Positions 1 through 11,104 of a stretch of 64,000 bases of DNA are shown piece by piece. Made by a program: the position numbers and the translations under genes. Under the pieces are notes generated by a model. That model was not told the origin of the DNA and ran no database searches. It saw only the letters and a list, made by a program, of their open reading frames with translations. Source of the DNA: Macrotrachela quadricornifera (taxonomy: Eukaryota; Rotifera; Eurotatoria; Philodinida; Philodinidae). The stretch covers positions 172,780-236,779 of the forward strand of contig JAJEKB010000498.1 in assembly GCA_022393335.1 (NCBI GenBank). Reading direction: 5' to 3'. Position 1 is the first letter of the stretch. Each line of letters starts with the position of its first letter.

Positions 1-3000
1 GAAGAATCATCGAATCCAAAGATTTGATATGAAACGAAATTGACATTGATCATGGTTAAACAACAGTGTTTTATGCCTATTTAATATTTTTTTTTTGTAA
101 TATTAGCGTCATTAGTCACTCTGTAACTGTTAACTGCCTCTTTGAACATCCCATGTCGTTCGAACCGGTAAAAAATCTTCGGTTATCCTTTGAATTTTAT
201 TGAATTTATATCCTATCGATATTCAGTGCTTTGTATCAATTTTATTTGATAAGAAAGATTTTCAATAATCTTTTATTAATTAATCATAGGTTTAAAATAA
301 AACATATATAAAATACAACAGACAAATAGTAATCTGACAATATAATCGCAGTACAAGAAGACACTTTTGAAGCACACGTTACAAAAAAAAATAAATGTAA
401 TAGATAATCATATTAAACATGACAACAATTATTTGTTTGAATTATTTGAGGCATGAATCGTAATTATTGTGTTATCTGTGATGCACGAAGATGTATTCTT
501 CTTTCAGTTCTGTCTCTTGTTTAAGATAGTTTCATGAATAATCAGTCATTCAGTATGGAGCTGTTGTGATGTTAATTCAAACTTACATCTCACCCCATCT
601 AAAATAAAAAATGATACAACAAAACTTCTGTTAAATGAGAATAATAGTTAACAGATCTTTTCTCTCTTTTTGCGAAACAATTCAACTGCATTAATTCGAT
701 GATCTATAAACCTTTCATAAATAAATAAAAACAATTCATTGTTAATACGAAAACGGGTAGACCATAATGAATATCTCAGTATTCTGCATATATCTCATCT
801 ATAATTCAGCTTAGAAAAAAAACTATTTTGTAGAAAGGATTAGCACATCTCAAAATTGCTGTACCAGGGAGAAATATGACTCAGTAGATTTTGTAGAGAA
901 AAATTAGCTCTACAACACAATATAGTAATTCCTGAAATATACTTGAATACTATGAATAAATTTTGATAGAACATAATATACGATCTTTATATCGAAAAAA
1001 AGTAATATTTTTTGTTTTTAGAATAAATATATCATCAATTTTGAACGCCACTGTATATCTCAGTTGTACAAATACATTCATATTTTCGATATAGAGGGTG
1101 TTTCAAAAGTCCTTCGGAAAAGTTAATACAAATATCTCTTATATAACTCAAACGATTTAATTATTTTTTTTATAATATGTTCGTATATTCTTTAACAAGA
1201 AAGATAATGAACATAACAAACATTCAATTATAATACTTTGATGTATGATTCGTAATAAAAGTCTGTCTATAATGTTGGAAAGATTTAGAAAATGCAACAC
1301 CTCAACGGTAAGATCTGATCATGATTCTTTCATAGGTATGTGTGCCCTCACGGCCTCTATCGATTGGTGAAAACCGCAGGTCTCTAGCTGCTAGCGCTCT
1401 TGAGTCATTCAAAAAGTAGTGGAGCACATTCTATTTTCAAATAGATAATAGGCAAAGTAGAAAATAGAAATAAAAAATATTTAGATCATAGTTTATGAAA
1501 TTATCTTCACTCTTACTTTAGTACGAAAGATCTGAAAGACGCTGACAAACCTAAAACAACCGCACACATAAATTCATACAAAGATATGTGTATTAAATAC
1601 GATACTGGTAGTCTTCTCTTTCTCAGTAGTGAGAAATTACGAATTGGTTTTGGCCCACTAACAGTCATGCTCGCATGAAGAGTGTTTAAAACCACAAAAT
1701 TGTAAAAAACGATGCGTCTCTAATCGAAATATTGTATCGAAAGATTATCAAAGATGTGCCATACTCTACGCTTCTCAACTAATCGCTAATATTAGTTGCA
1801 TTTTTTTATTAGCTGTTTTACAACTTGATGAATTGAAAAATTTATAATTTTTCAACTTGTAGCTGTTGCGTTTTTGCAAAAAAGATCAATATAAGCCTGT
1901 ATAAAACTTCAGTGGAATGAGAAAAGCGGGTCAATAAACTTATAGGAAAATTGTTTACTATCATTATGAATTAAAAGAAATCGATTTTTACTGTAATACT
2001 ATTTTTAGTTTTTTTTATTTGATGCATTCATGCTTGTCAAGAAATGACCTGATATTATGAAAACTTCTTCAAAACTAAATAAGTTCTACGCAGAACGGTC
2101 TTTTAAGGATTCCATCTTTCTTCATGAAATCTTAGTCTCAGTCCACTCTCAAAACTGAGAGCAGTTTTTGAACTTCTGTAAGGAACACTATTTTTTGAAT
2201 AATTTAGGTTCTGTAAATAAGAACTTGATGAAATTTTGCCTACTAATATTGCTTAAGGGGTCTCTCCCCCTTAGAAAAATGACTTTTTCGAAAATAAATC
2301 AATATTGAGTTTTTAGTATAGAAAGATGCGTCGGAATTGTCTCTTTCAGAATATATATGGCTTCTTGAAAAATGGCTAAGTTTCAAAAGAGTTATCGTAA
2401 CAAATTTTCACCCTACTACTGTGTTTTTCTAGAAATTTTTCTGGTTTTTCAGTATTGAAAAACTGCTTATTGTTCCATATAACAGCATTGCATATAACAT
2501 TTTTTTATATTAAGTATGATAGATGGCGTCAGCTTATTCACCTGTTACGCGCTTTAAAAAATTCTATTGACATATATTGAAAATATACCATGTAAACATG
2601 TTTTTTTTTGAGTTTGACTGTAAAAATCCATTTCTAAAACTTCTTTAGCGTTTTTCTCAAAACATGGTTTTCAATCAGAAAAATTGGAATCACTCCTTCC
2701 CCCTTTGAGCTATACCCAATATCTTTTTTTTGTTTTAAAGGTCTCGACCAGAGTAAACTTTTCATCGACCAGTTTTTTAAAAGTCGATTCCTGGGCTGGG
2801 AAAAGTCAGATTTACTGTGGTCGGATCACCCTTTTTTTATGCTTATTTTAAGACATGTCTACCAAAACACTGATAAAAAATCAATAATACGCAATTTAAA
2901 AATTCTGTGTGATGAAAAGTTGTATACTGACATTAGCTTTAATTTGAAACAACCTCGAGCTCCCTACCTTGTATTACGACGGAGTGATGTCGATATTCTT

Positions 3001-5597
3001 AAAGGCCAAAAACGACCTATGATGGAGCTGAAACTCTGCTCTAGTACGACCAATCGGGCTGAAATTTTTACCAGAGGCGTATCTCTCCAGGGTCACTCAT
3101 CCCTGAAATTTTCAGCTCAAAAGACTCATTCTAAGTGGGAAATCATTTTTGAAGGGGGTGGGGGCTTAGTAGAGTTCACTTATAATTAAAATTCCATTAA
3201 GTCAGCCTCTGTTTTAGAGAAGATATAATTATTACAATGTGACAAAATGCAATTCTGTAACGCTTGGCCAAGCCCAACCGTAACTTTCAGTTGTGAAAAT
3301 AATTCGTGATTTAAAACAATTTCATTCAGATTGATCGTTAGAGGATGGGATTGTTTTCAACCAAAAAGAGACTGGCTTGCATTTACGTCGACATTCAAAA
3401 GTTGGTCAGTAGCTAAAGAATGGGAGGATGTTTACAACTTGTTGCATTCATTAGTTTTCAATTTAAACAACGATCTTTATGGAATTTTAGTAATGAGATA
3501 ATGGAAATTTCATGTAAAAAAGACGAAGAAGAAATTCTTCCAATGGCAGGTTATATTTTTACTCTTGACAAATTTGAACCAAGTATACAAAATGGTCATT
3601 GGGAAATGTAACTGTCAGAAGGCCATACTTAAGCCGCTTTTGATCTTGAAACTGAACTTTTATTCGTTGCTCTCATCACTTCTCGTTGAACTTGAAGCAG
3701 TAGATTTTCCCAGAACAACGTGTCGAAAATTTTCTGTTTTTTGTTCTTGTGTAAAATAAATGTATTGTACAGTCCAATATTCTTACACATTAAATTCTCT
3801 GAAGGATACAAACATAAATTTCAAATGACAAGAAAATCTACATGAATAATTCTGTTAAGATCGCTTCTCTCCATATTTTCTTCTCGGAAAAAGTTACACC
3901 TTTCACGCATCAGTACCAGACTCGAGGAAGAACGGCGTAATTTTTAACGTCGCAAAGCTATATTTTTCTCATGGAAGCATCTAAAATTCCACTTTATTGA
4001 CTTTGAAAATGAAAATGATTGGACTTTGATTTATAAAGACTAGTAGATATTTCATCAGCATAAAACTATACAGTTTTTAAAAGAAACATTGGACAAATGT
4101 TGAATTCTTCCATCTTATATATTTGATTGAATATCGTGTATACTGAGAGACCATTTCTCGTTGCATATTTCTACCGATTTTATTTTCATGATACAAACTC
4201 ATTTGGAGCTATGTGAATGCTAGGAAATAAGCGCGAATGTCTGAGTAGCATTTTCTTTGCTTGTAGCCATCTTGAGTGTGGGTATCGGTGAAGAAATATT
4301 CAGACACACCCACACTCACTCCACACCCGCCGCATCTTCAACATCGGTACAAGTTTGAAAACATTCAAGAGAAAGTTTATTAAAGCGATCATTGAGTCCA
4401 AGAAAAGCGCAAAGAAGATTGGCAGTAGAGAAGAGTTTGAATAAATCGAGCAATAATTCGTTTGATAACAATTCCGCAGCCGTCGTGTGTAACATTTTTC
4501 AAGATACACACAACAAAATAATCAATTCTTTTCTTTTTCCAGCGGCTTGGAAATCAATGTCAAAAGCAAAATTTACTCAAGCGAGTGCGATGAACTCATT
4601 TTCATCGTTGAATTAAATATGACTTATTTATATCGAAGAAAAAGACAGATAGATATTTACAATTTTTCTTTGCTCAGAACGATGACGAAAACAAACAATA
4701 TTTTAAACACACTATTTTATAAGCAACTCAATGAATTAAATAACTTCATCTATACACATGTTTTTTTTCTCATACATTCACTTATCGATATGCATAACCT
4801 TCAAATCGACATAAGTCACATTCAATTTATTTATTCAAAATTTAGCCAATATTCTTGTAAATGGTATACAATAACTAGAGATCCTGTCATTCTCGATGTA
4901 ACATTTATTTCGAAATCAAATATAATACTACACAATCACAATAAAACCATATTCAAAATTACATCAGCACTACTCATATTAAGATGATGGTCTCAAATTC
5001 AAACACAACTTATTATCGAAGTAATAAATAACAATACCATTTTGTTTATTCCTACTGTGACTCATACTAGACACAACAACAGCCATGAAAGCAAGGACGA
5101 AACCATGGTTATGCCACATTCTCTCAAAACTATTATAGAGGATATATAATTCTTCTATATCGTGAGTAGCAACACAGTAAAAATAATGCTGCGTCATCTC
5201 TGTTGTTACTTCTACTGTCAGACTTTTTTTTCAATTCTTCCTCTCACTACATGATAATTAATAGATATGTGATAGCCTAAGGAAAGAAAGAGTCATATTG
5301 TATTTTGCGTTCAACGTTGAAGCTTTACTTGGAAAAAGAGGAAAAAGAAGAAAAAGAAAAAAAAAATTATTAATTCAACATTATACAACAAATAAGAAAG
5401 AGGAATATACTCATGGTATCGTGCTGACTATTCAACAAGCGAAAAGTATCAGAAAAATAGGAAGTAAGAGAAAAATGAATCATTTTACATAAAAAATAAT
5501 ATGACTCATATGGAAATATCCTACTTTGTCAGAGAAAACAGGGATATAAATTCACATGTAAAACCTTTTCGGTCTTAAGTCACCGTACAAAATTTAT
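1..5597. other. Long gene-poor stretch
   Basis: No convincing gene is seen. Reading frames at 2839-3189 (+) and 4547-4987 (+) are open but have biased, low-information composition and no recognisable motif. Around 3361-3760 (+) a broken frame with scattered stops could be a decayed coding segment, but no family is recognised. Position 1096 carries a sequence (GGGTGTTTCAAAAGTCC) typical of the end of a DNA transposon, with no matching second end found. Around 2320-2430 there is weak similarity to 51420-51540, which suggests an old dispersed repeat. Confidence 0.5.
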
Positions 5598-5663
5598 TTG
5601 AATTTTTTGCGATTGTACACTCCACATTTTACTCGTTCAAATTATATTATATATTCAATTACT

Positions 5664-6809
5664 ATGGGTAATGAAGTATCTAATGCCGTATCAGATGCTA
5701 CTCAAATTATAACAACTCCAGTCCAAGTAGTCACAAGTGCTGTTGCCGATGTTGTTCCTCTGCCTGGCGTGAAAGAAATTGTCGAAACAACTTTAGCTGC
5801 ACCAGTTACAGTAGCAACTACACTTGTTGAGACTGCTGTTGACACAACAGAAGAAATTAAATCTGGTGGAAACGTTATACACAGTTTAGGTTCAGGTGCT
5901 CGAGCTATAACATCTTCGACAATTTCGGCAGCGGCTTCTCCCGTTAAATCAATCACAAAACCAGTTCCATTTGTAAACAATGCTGTTGGAGCAATAGAAT
6001 CGGCTGTGGAAAGAACAGCAATTGCTCCAATTAATATGACTGAGCACAATATTAATGCTCCAATTAAATTAGTTAAGGATGTGGTTGACGGAAAAAATAT
6101 TTATATTGCTGCTACTCAAGCAGTGGCAACGCCGATTGTCACATCCGCTTACGAAAGTGTTTCTCTTGGTACAACGATAGCACTTGAAATTGAATCAATC
6201 GCTACTGGCAAACCAAGTCAACGTGCTCGTAGTAAAAAATATAAATTTGGTTCTCGAGTAGTAATTTACGATGATACCTATGTTGATTTACTCGGCATCT
6301 GCTGGAAGTCAGGCTATTTAGTTCAAGAGCCAGATCGATTTACTCATATAATTGAAGCAAAAAACTGGCATTCAGTATTTAATCAATTAAAATCAATTGC
6401 TAATCGAAAAAAAATATCAGAACTTCAATACTGGGGACATGGTTTTGATGGTATGGCGTTAATTGGTGATGATCGTTTTGATTTATCTTTTTGCAATTCA
6501 GCTGAATTTTTATCATTTAAAGCTTGTCAGCCATTTATGCAGAATGGAACAGGACTAATTTGGTTTCGAACTTGTCTTACGTTTAACGGCAATGTTGGAC
6601 GAACATTTGCTGAAACATTGTCAAAGTCGTTTAATATTCGAGTGGCTGGACATACAAAAATAATTGCTGAAGATAATCCACTTGCACATCCTGGATTACA
6701 AATTCTACATCCAGATCAATCAGCTCAATGGGAAAATAATAGCGCAGGTTGTACTGTTCGAACGTTGGATTCTTCACCTGCTGTTTTAGAACCAATCTAC
6801 GTCCCTTAA
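5664..6809 (+). CDS. Putative N-myristoylated protein with a C-terminal His-Gly/Cys domain (caspase-fold-like)
   Basis: The protein has 381 residues in a single exon. An upstream in-frame ATG at 5598 exists, but the start at 5664 is preferred because it gives MGNEVS, a good N-myristoylation signal (Gly2, small residue at 6). Residues 5-185 are Ala/Val/Thr-rich and amphipathic, with no charged core, as in membrane- or lipid-associating helices. Residues 195-381 form a compact domain with YWGHG (His259) and, 45 residues later, WFRTC (Cys304), followed by an AGHT segment. This His-Gly/Cys arrangement resembles DUF4347 and related caspase/CHAT-fold families of bacteria; that link is from memory of the motifs, not an alignment. 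A TATA-like box lies near 5542. Function is unknown; a membrane-tethered cysteine-peptidase-like role is a guess. The bacterial look may mean horizontal transfer. Confidence 0.75.
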   Translation: MGNEVSNAVSDATQIITTPVQVVTSAVADVVPLPGVKEIVETTLAAPVTVATTLVETAVDTTEEIKSGGNVIHSLGSGARAITSSTISAAASPVKSITKPVPFVNNAVGAIESAVERTAIAPINMTEHNINAPIKLVKDVVDGKNIYIAATQAVATPIVTSAYESVSLGTTIALEIESIATGKPSQRARSKKYKFGSRVVIYDDTYVDLLGICWKSGYLVQEPDRFTHIIEAKNWHSVFNQLKSIANRKKISELQYWGHGFDGMALIGDDRFDLSFCNSAEFLSFKACQPFMQNGTGLIWFRTCLTFNGNVGRTFAETLSKSFNIRVAGHTKIIAEDNPLAHPGLQILHPDQSAQWENNSAGCTVRTLDSSPAVLEPIYVP

Positions 6810-7394
6810 TATCTTTCTATTATCATATTTCAATTTGTTATTTTAACCATGACAATGATTATTACGTCTTCTTTTGTATGTAAATGTAAAAATATTAAAT
6901 TAAACAAGAATGAAATTGGATTCGTGCTATTTTCTCGTATGGCTATTTAAATTTTCAAATGATGGTTGATTTCATTTGGTCAATTCAAGAGTTCTTATGA
7001 ACTTATTACTGTAAAACGATAGAATCTAGAGAAAGAAATATAGTTGAAGTTCAAAAACAATTTTCTTCATTTTCTAGATAGTTTCCATAGTCAGCAAATG
7101 GATATTTTCGTTTCTTAAAAATTATTCAATATCTCGCGGAGCATTTTTCTAGTACAATTGATATATTTTTTTCAAGAACAACAACATGTTGTGAGCCAAA
7201 AGTTCAATTATATGATCTATATGATCAAAACAAGTTCTACCATACATTGTCTTGGAGTGATAAGGATGTGAATGTGAGTGTTTGCATTCATTCTACACAC
7301 ACACCATCAACTTTCCGAATATTTTAATGACTAAGACACCAGGTTCATGAGCAAAATTTTAAGCATAATCTTTGCATTCGATTTTCCTGTAATA
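6810..7394. other. Intergenic
   Basis: AT-rich spacer between the myristoylated-protein gene and the first mariner element. It contains likely 3' UTR (AATATTAAAT near 6890). Nothing else is recognised. Confidence 0.5.
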
Positions 7395-7816
7395 TTAGGT
7401 TGTTAACAAAGTTTTTGCGTTTTTTTTTAAATGTTCTAGAACATTCTAGAAAGTTTCCATACTAAGGGTATATAAAGGGAGTGTGAATATCTTCCGAATG
7501 ATAATAAAGTTATCGACATGGACGCTGATCATGAACTGAAAATAAGTTTTTCTCGTAGAAAGATTCGAGTGTTTTTATTTCATGAATTCCGTCATAGATG
7601 TCATAATACCATTACACCGGGTATCCACAGCCAGACGTCAGAATACCCAAACATATAGTCAACGAAAGTGAATTGACATTCATTCCGCACATTACACCGA
7701 GGAGTAATGACTTCATTACCCCACAAATAAACACATCCATCATAGAGCTCGAAGAATACGAGTCCATGGGGTGTAACCACCTCGTTACCCCAAAAATGAA
7801 CTATATCCTAAAAGTT

Positions 7817-8662
7817 NNNNNNNNNNNNNNNNNNNNNNNNNNNNNNNNNNNNNNNNNNNNNNNNNNNNNNNNNNNNNNNNNNNNNNNNNNNNNNNNNNNN
7901 NNNNNNNNNNNNNNNNNNNNNNNNNNNNNNNNNNNNNNNNNNNNNNNNNNNNNNNNNNNNNNNNNNNNNNNNNNNNNNNNNNNNNNNNNNNNNNNNNNNN
8001 NNNNNNNNNNNNNNNNNNNNNNNNNNNNNNNNNNNNNNNNNNNNNNNNNNNNNNNNNNNNNNNNNNNNNNNNNNNNNNNNNNNNNNNNNNNNNNNNNNNN
8101 NNNNNNNNNNNNNNNNNNNNNNNNNNNNNNNNNNNNNNNNNNNNNNNNNNNNNNNNNNNNNNNNNNNNNNNNNNNNNNNNNNNNNNNNNNNNNNNNNNNN
8201 NNNNNNNNNNNNNNNNNNNNNNNNNNNNNNNNNNNNNNNNNNNNNNNNNNNNNNNNNNNNNNNNNNNNNNNNNNNNNNNNNNNNNNNNNNNNNNNNNNNN
8301 NNNNNNNNNNNNNNNNNNNNNNNNNNNNNNNNNNNNNNNNNNNNNNNNNNNNNNNNNNNNNNNNNNNNNNNNNNNNNNNNNNNNNNNNNNNNNNNNNNNN
8401 NNNNNNNNNNNNNNNNNNNNNNNNNNNNNNNNNNNNNNNNNNNNNNNNNNNNNNNNNNNNNNNNNNNNNNNNNNNNNNNNNNNNNNNNNNNNNNNNNNNN
8501 NNNNNNNNNNNNNNNNNNNNNNNNNNNNNNNNNNNNNNNNNNNNNNNNNNNNNNNNNNNNNNNNNNNNNNNNNNNNNNNNNNNNNNNNNNNNNNNNNNNN
8601 NNNNNNNNNNNNNNNNNNNNNNNNNNNNNNNNNNNNNNNNNNNNNNNNNNNNNNNNNNNNNN
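7817..8662. other. Assembly gap (run of N)
   Basis: 846 unknown bases. It falls between the inverted 63-bp repeat arms of the foldback element, which probably caused the assembly to fail. The true length may differ from the number of Ns. Confidence 1.
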
Positions 8663-8663
8663 A

Positions 8664-8867
8664 GTGGTTACACCAAATCAACTCATTACTCAACTTTGGG
8701 GATATAGTTAGTCTTAGAGTAACGAGGTGGTTACACCAAATCAACTCATTCCTCAATTTTGGGGACATAGTTTATCTTAGGGTAACGAGGTGGTTACACC
8801 AAATCAACTCATTCCTCAACTTTAAGGATATAGTTTATCTTGAGGTAACGAGGTCGTTACACCAGTA
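8664..8867. repeat. 63-bp tandem repeat, about 3 copies
   Basis: Units begin GTGGTTACACCAAATCAACT and end TAACGAG. Copies differ by a few substitutions. The reverse-complement unit is visible at about 7770-7816 on the other side of the gap, so the arrays are the arms of an inverted-repeat element. Confidence 0.9.
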
Positions 8868-9860
8868 GTGGATCGTGGGAAGTAGTGTGTTTGTGAGAGA
8901 ATACCGGGTGTAATGGGATTATGACATCACTCAATTCCGTCTTGGTCACTTGGTTCAATCGCTTTAAGAACTGTAACTTAGAACTCTACGATTTACCTCG
9001 ATTCGTTAGACCACTGGAAGTGGATGTGGATCTCTTAAAGCAGCTTGGGTGCTCTAATGTTGCAGTGAAAAAACATCTGAACGAATTAGGCAAGACATGG
9101 AAATATGGAGTTTGGATACCCCACAAGTTATCATCACATCAGCTACAACACCAGGCTGATGCTTGTATGGATTTAATGACATCTCACCACAACTATCAAT
9201 GGCTCCGCAATCTTATCATTGGTGATGAGAATTGAGTATTATATATTAACTACACGCACAGACGCCAGTGGCTTAACGCTGGTCAGACAGGCGTAGCAAC
9301 ACCTGAGCCTGATCTGCATCCCAAGAATGTGATGCTGAGCGTTTGGTGGGGTGTTAATGGGATTATTCATTAGGAAGTTCTTCCAAATGGTTGTGCCATC
9401 ACTGCTGATCTGTACTGTCAACAATTGGACCGGTTTGCCGAAAAACTCAAAGGAAAGCAAGATCGAATTTACTATTTGCATGACAATGGCCGACCACATG
9501 TTGCAAAGTCGACCTGCGAAAAACTATTGAAGATCGGGTGGATTACCATTCCTCATCCACTTTATTCTCCTGACTTGGCACCAACGGACTACCATTTGTT
9601 TCGTTCTCTTTCTCATCATTTGCGTGAGAAAAAGTTCGACGACGACAACGACAACGACGTGAAAACGAATATCGCCAACTTCTTTGGTCAAAAGTCCAAG
9701 GATTTCTACGAATGCGAGATCCTATCTCTGCCAGGGCATTGGCGACAAGTCATAGATAGTAATGGTGCATATATAACTGAAAGCTAGTTGTATTGTTGAA
9801 GTTAAACAATAAAAATAAAATTTTGGAAAAAAACGCAAAAACTTTGTTAACAACCTAATA

Positions 9861-10867
9861 TCTATGACTTGTCGCCAACGTTCGGGCAAAGATAGGATCC
9901 CGCGTTCGTAGAAGTCCTGTGACTTTTGACCAAAGAAGTTGGCGATATCCATTTTCAAGTCGTTCTCGTCGTCGAACTTTTTCTCACGCAAATGATGAGA
10001 AAGAGAACGAAACAAATGGTAGTCCGTTGGAGCCAAGTCAGGACAATAAGGTGGATGAGGAATGGTAACCCATCCAATCTTCAATAGTTTTTGGCAGGTC
10101 GACTTTGCAACATGGGGTCTCGCATTATTATGCAAATAATAAATTCGATCCTGCTTCCCCTTGAGTTTTTCAGCAACTCGATCTAATTGTTGACAGTATA
10201 GATCAGCAGTGATGGCACAACCATTTGGAAGAATTTCCCAGTGAATAATTCCATTGACTCCCCACCAGACGCTCAGCATCACCTTCTTGGGATGCAGATC
10301 AGGCTTAGGTGTTGCTACGCCTGTCTGACCAGCGCTAAGCCACTGGTACGTGTGCGTGTAGTTAATGTATAACACCCACTTCTCATCACCAGTAATAAGA
10401 TTGCGGAGCCATTGATAATTACGATGAGATGTCATTAAATCCATACAAGCATCAACTCTAAGTTGAAGCTGATGTAGTGATAATTCGTGAGGTATCCAAA
10501 CTCCATATCTCAATGTCTTGCCTAATTCGATCAGATGTTTTTCCACTGTAGTATGAGAGCACCCAAGCTGCTCTGCTAAACACCGTAAAGTCAATCGAGG
10601 ATCTTCTTCGATAAGCTGTGTTAAGAGATCAACATTCAGTTCCAGTGGTCTTCCGGAGCGAGGTAAATCGTCGAGTTTCAAGTTACCATTCTTAAACCGA
10701 TTGAACCAATGTTGTGCCGTACGAGTAGAGAGTACATCCTCCCCCATCGTGCTGCATATGTTGTTGGCTGCTTCCATTGCTTTGTGTCCAAGACGGAATT
10801 CATGAAGTAAAAGCACCCGAATCTCTCTACGAGAAAGATCTATTTTCAGTTCACTAGCAACATCCAT
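9861..10867 (-). pseudogene. Mariner transposase, open but with a mutated catalytic residue and lost native end
   Basis: A nearly full-length mariner transposase: N-terminal paired helix-turn-helix region (residues 1-115), then the D,D34D catalytic core. The first Asp is in GDEKWV and the third in CPDLAPTDYH. The second, normally Asp in HDNARPH, reads HNNARPH (about 10118-10138), a change expected to abolish metal-dependent strand transfer. Because the element body is inverted, the native C-terminal end (SSGAYIIES) is separated; the frame runs on at VIDI into the reversed end of element 1, to a stop at 9722. The start at 10867 matches that of element 1 by position. Probably catalytically dead, though still able to bind transposon ends. 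Confidence 0.85.
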
Positions 10868-11102
10868 ATCGATGATTTTATTATCATTCGGAAGACATTC
10901 ATCCTCCCTTTATATACCCTTAATATGGAAACTTCTAGAACTTTCTCGAATGTTCTAGAATTTTTTCTTAAAAAACGCAAGAACTTTGTTGACAACCTAA
11001 TAGTAGTGGTGCATATATAATTGAAAGTTAGTTGTATTGTTAGAGTTTAAAAATAAAAATAAAATTTTTGAAAAAAGCGCAAAAACTTTGTTGACAACCT
11101 AA
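9861..11102 (-). mobile_element. Mariner element 2, body inverted relative to its 3' end
   Basis: This 1242-bp mariner directly follows element 1 and shares its TA (9859-9860); another TA follows at 11103-11104. The 5' inverted end lies at the right of the body (ending 11000) and reads leftward, whereas the last 100 bp (11003-11102) are a mariner 3' end in plus orientation. Turning 9861-11000 around restores a normal element joined as GTCATAGA|TAGTAGTGG, which matches element 1. The inverted block is flanked by TA on both sides. This is an internal inversion or aberrant transposition, not two separate elements. Confidence 0.85.
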
Positions 11103-11104
11103 TA

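Larger units (their letters stand above)
7594..8932. mobile_element. Foldback/MULE-like element with tandem-repeat arms, inserted in mariner 1
   Basis: The insertion is bounded by a perfect 9-bp target duplication, AATTCCGTC (7585-7593 and 8933-8941), inside the transposase frame; element 2 carries this site once, uninterrupted. The ends are inverted over about 30 bp (GATGTCATAAT... against ...ATTATGACATC) with few mismatches. Inside the right arm are about three 63-bp tandem repeats; the left arm carries the same unit in opposite orientation (from about 7770). The centre is an assembly gap (7817-8662). A 9-bp duplication fits Mutator-like elements, while the repeat-built arms fit foldback elements. 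No coding sequence is visible, but the gap hides the core. Confidence 0.8.
7518..9787 (+). pseudogene. Mariner transposase pseudogene (element 1)
   Basis: The remains of a mariner D,D34D transposase. The N-terminal helix-turn-helix part is interrupted after codon 25 by the foldback insertion, and coding similarity resumes at 8942. The first Asp lies in GDEN just before a stop, the second in HDNGRPH and the third in SPDLAPTDYH. The frame reaches its native stop at 9787 (ITES). Two nonsense codons, two deletions and a 1.3-kb insertion make it non-functional. Its close similarity to the neighbouring element 2 shows that both belong to one recently active family. Confidence 0.9.
7395..9858 (+). 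mobile_element. Mariner element 1, defective, split by a foldback insertion
   Basis: Inverted ends TTAGGTTGTTAACAAAGTTT (7395) and its reverse complement (ending 9858) are flanked by TA (7393-7394 and 9859-9860), the mariner target. The transposase frame starts at 7518 (MDADHELKI). Relative to element 2 it is broken by a foldback insertion (7594-8932), by a deletion of about 75 bp near 8951, and by a 48-bp deletion near 9043 between two CAGCTT repeats. It also has stop codons at about 9234 (just after the first catalytic Asp) and 9372. It keeps the second catalytic Asp (HDNGRPH) and the third (SPDLAPTDYH). The long 5' leader holds the TTCTAGAA-type repeats also found in element 2. Confidence 0.9.

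Noticed and set aside
2839..3189. Open frame of 116 codons
   Set aside because: No motif or domain, no promoter or splice context, and it lies in a tract with weak repeat similarity; not supported as a gene.
4547..4987. Open frame of 146 codons
   Set aside because: Composition is driven by AT-rich codons (Ile, Asn, Lys, Tyr, Phe) without conserved pattern.
5702..6049. Minus-strand frame opposite the myristoylated-protein gene
   Set aside because: Antisense shadow of the Ala/Val/Thr-rich coding region.
7673..8768. Long frames across the assembly gap on both strands
   Set aside because: They exist only because unknown bases contain no stops; the real flanks are foldback-element repeats.
9722..9860. 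C-terminal 46 codons of the second mariner frame
   Set aside because: These translate the reversed end of element 1 and arose from the inversion; they are not native transposase sequence.
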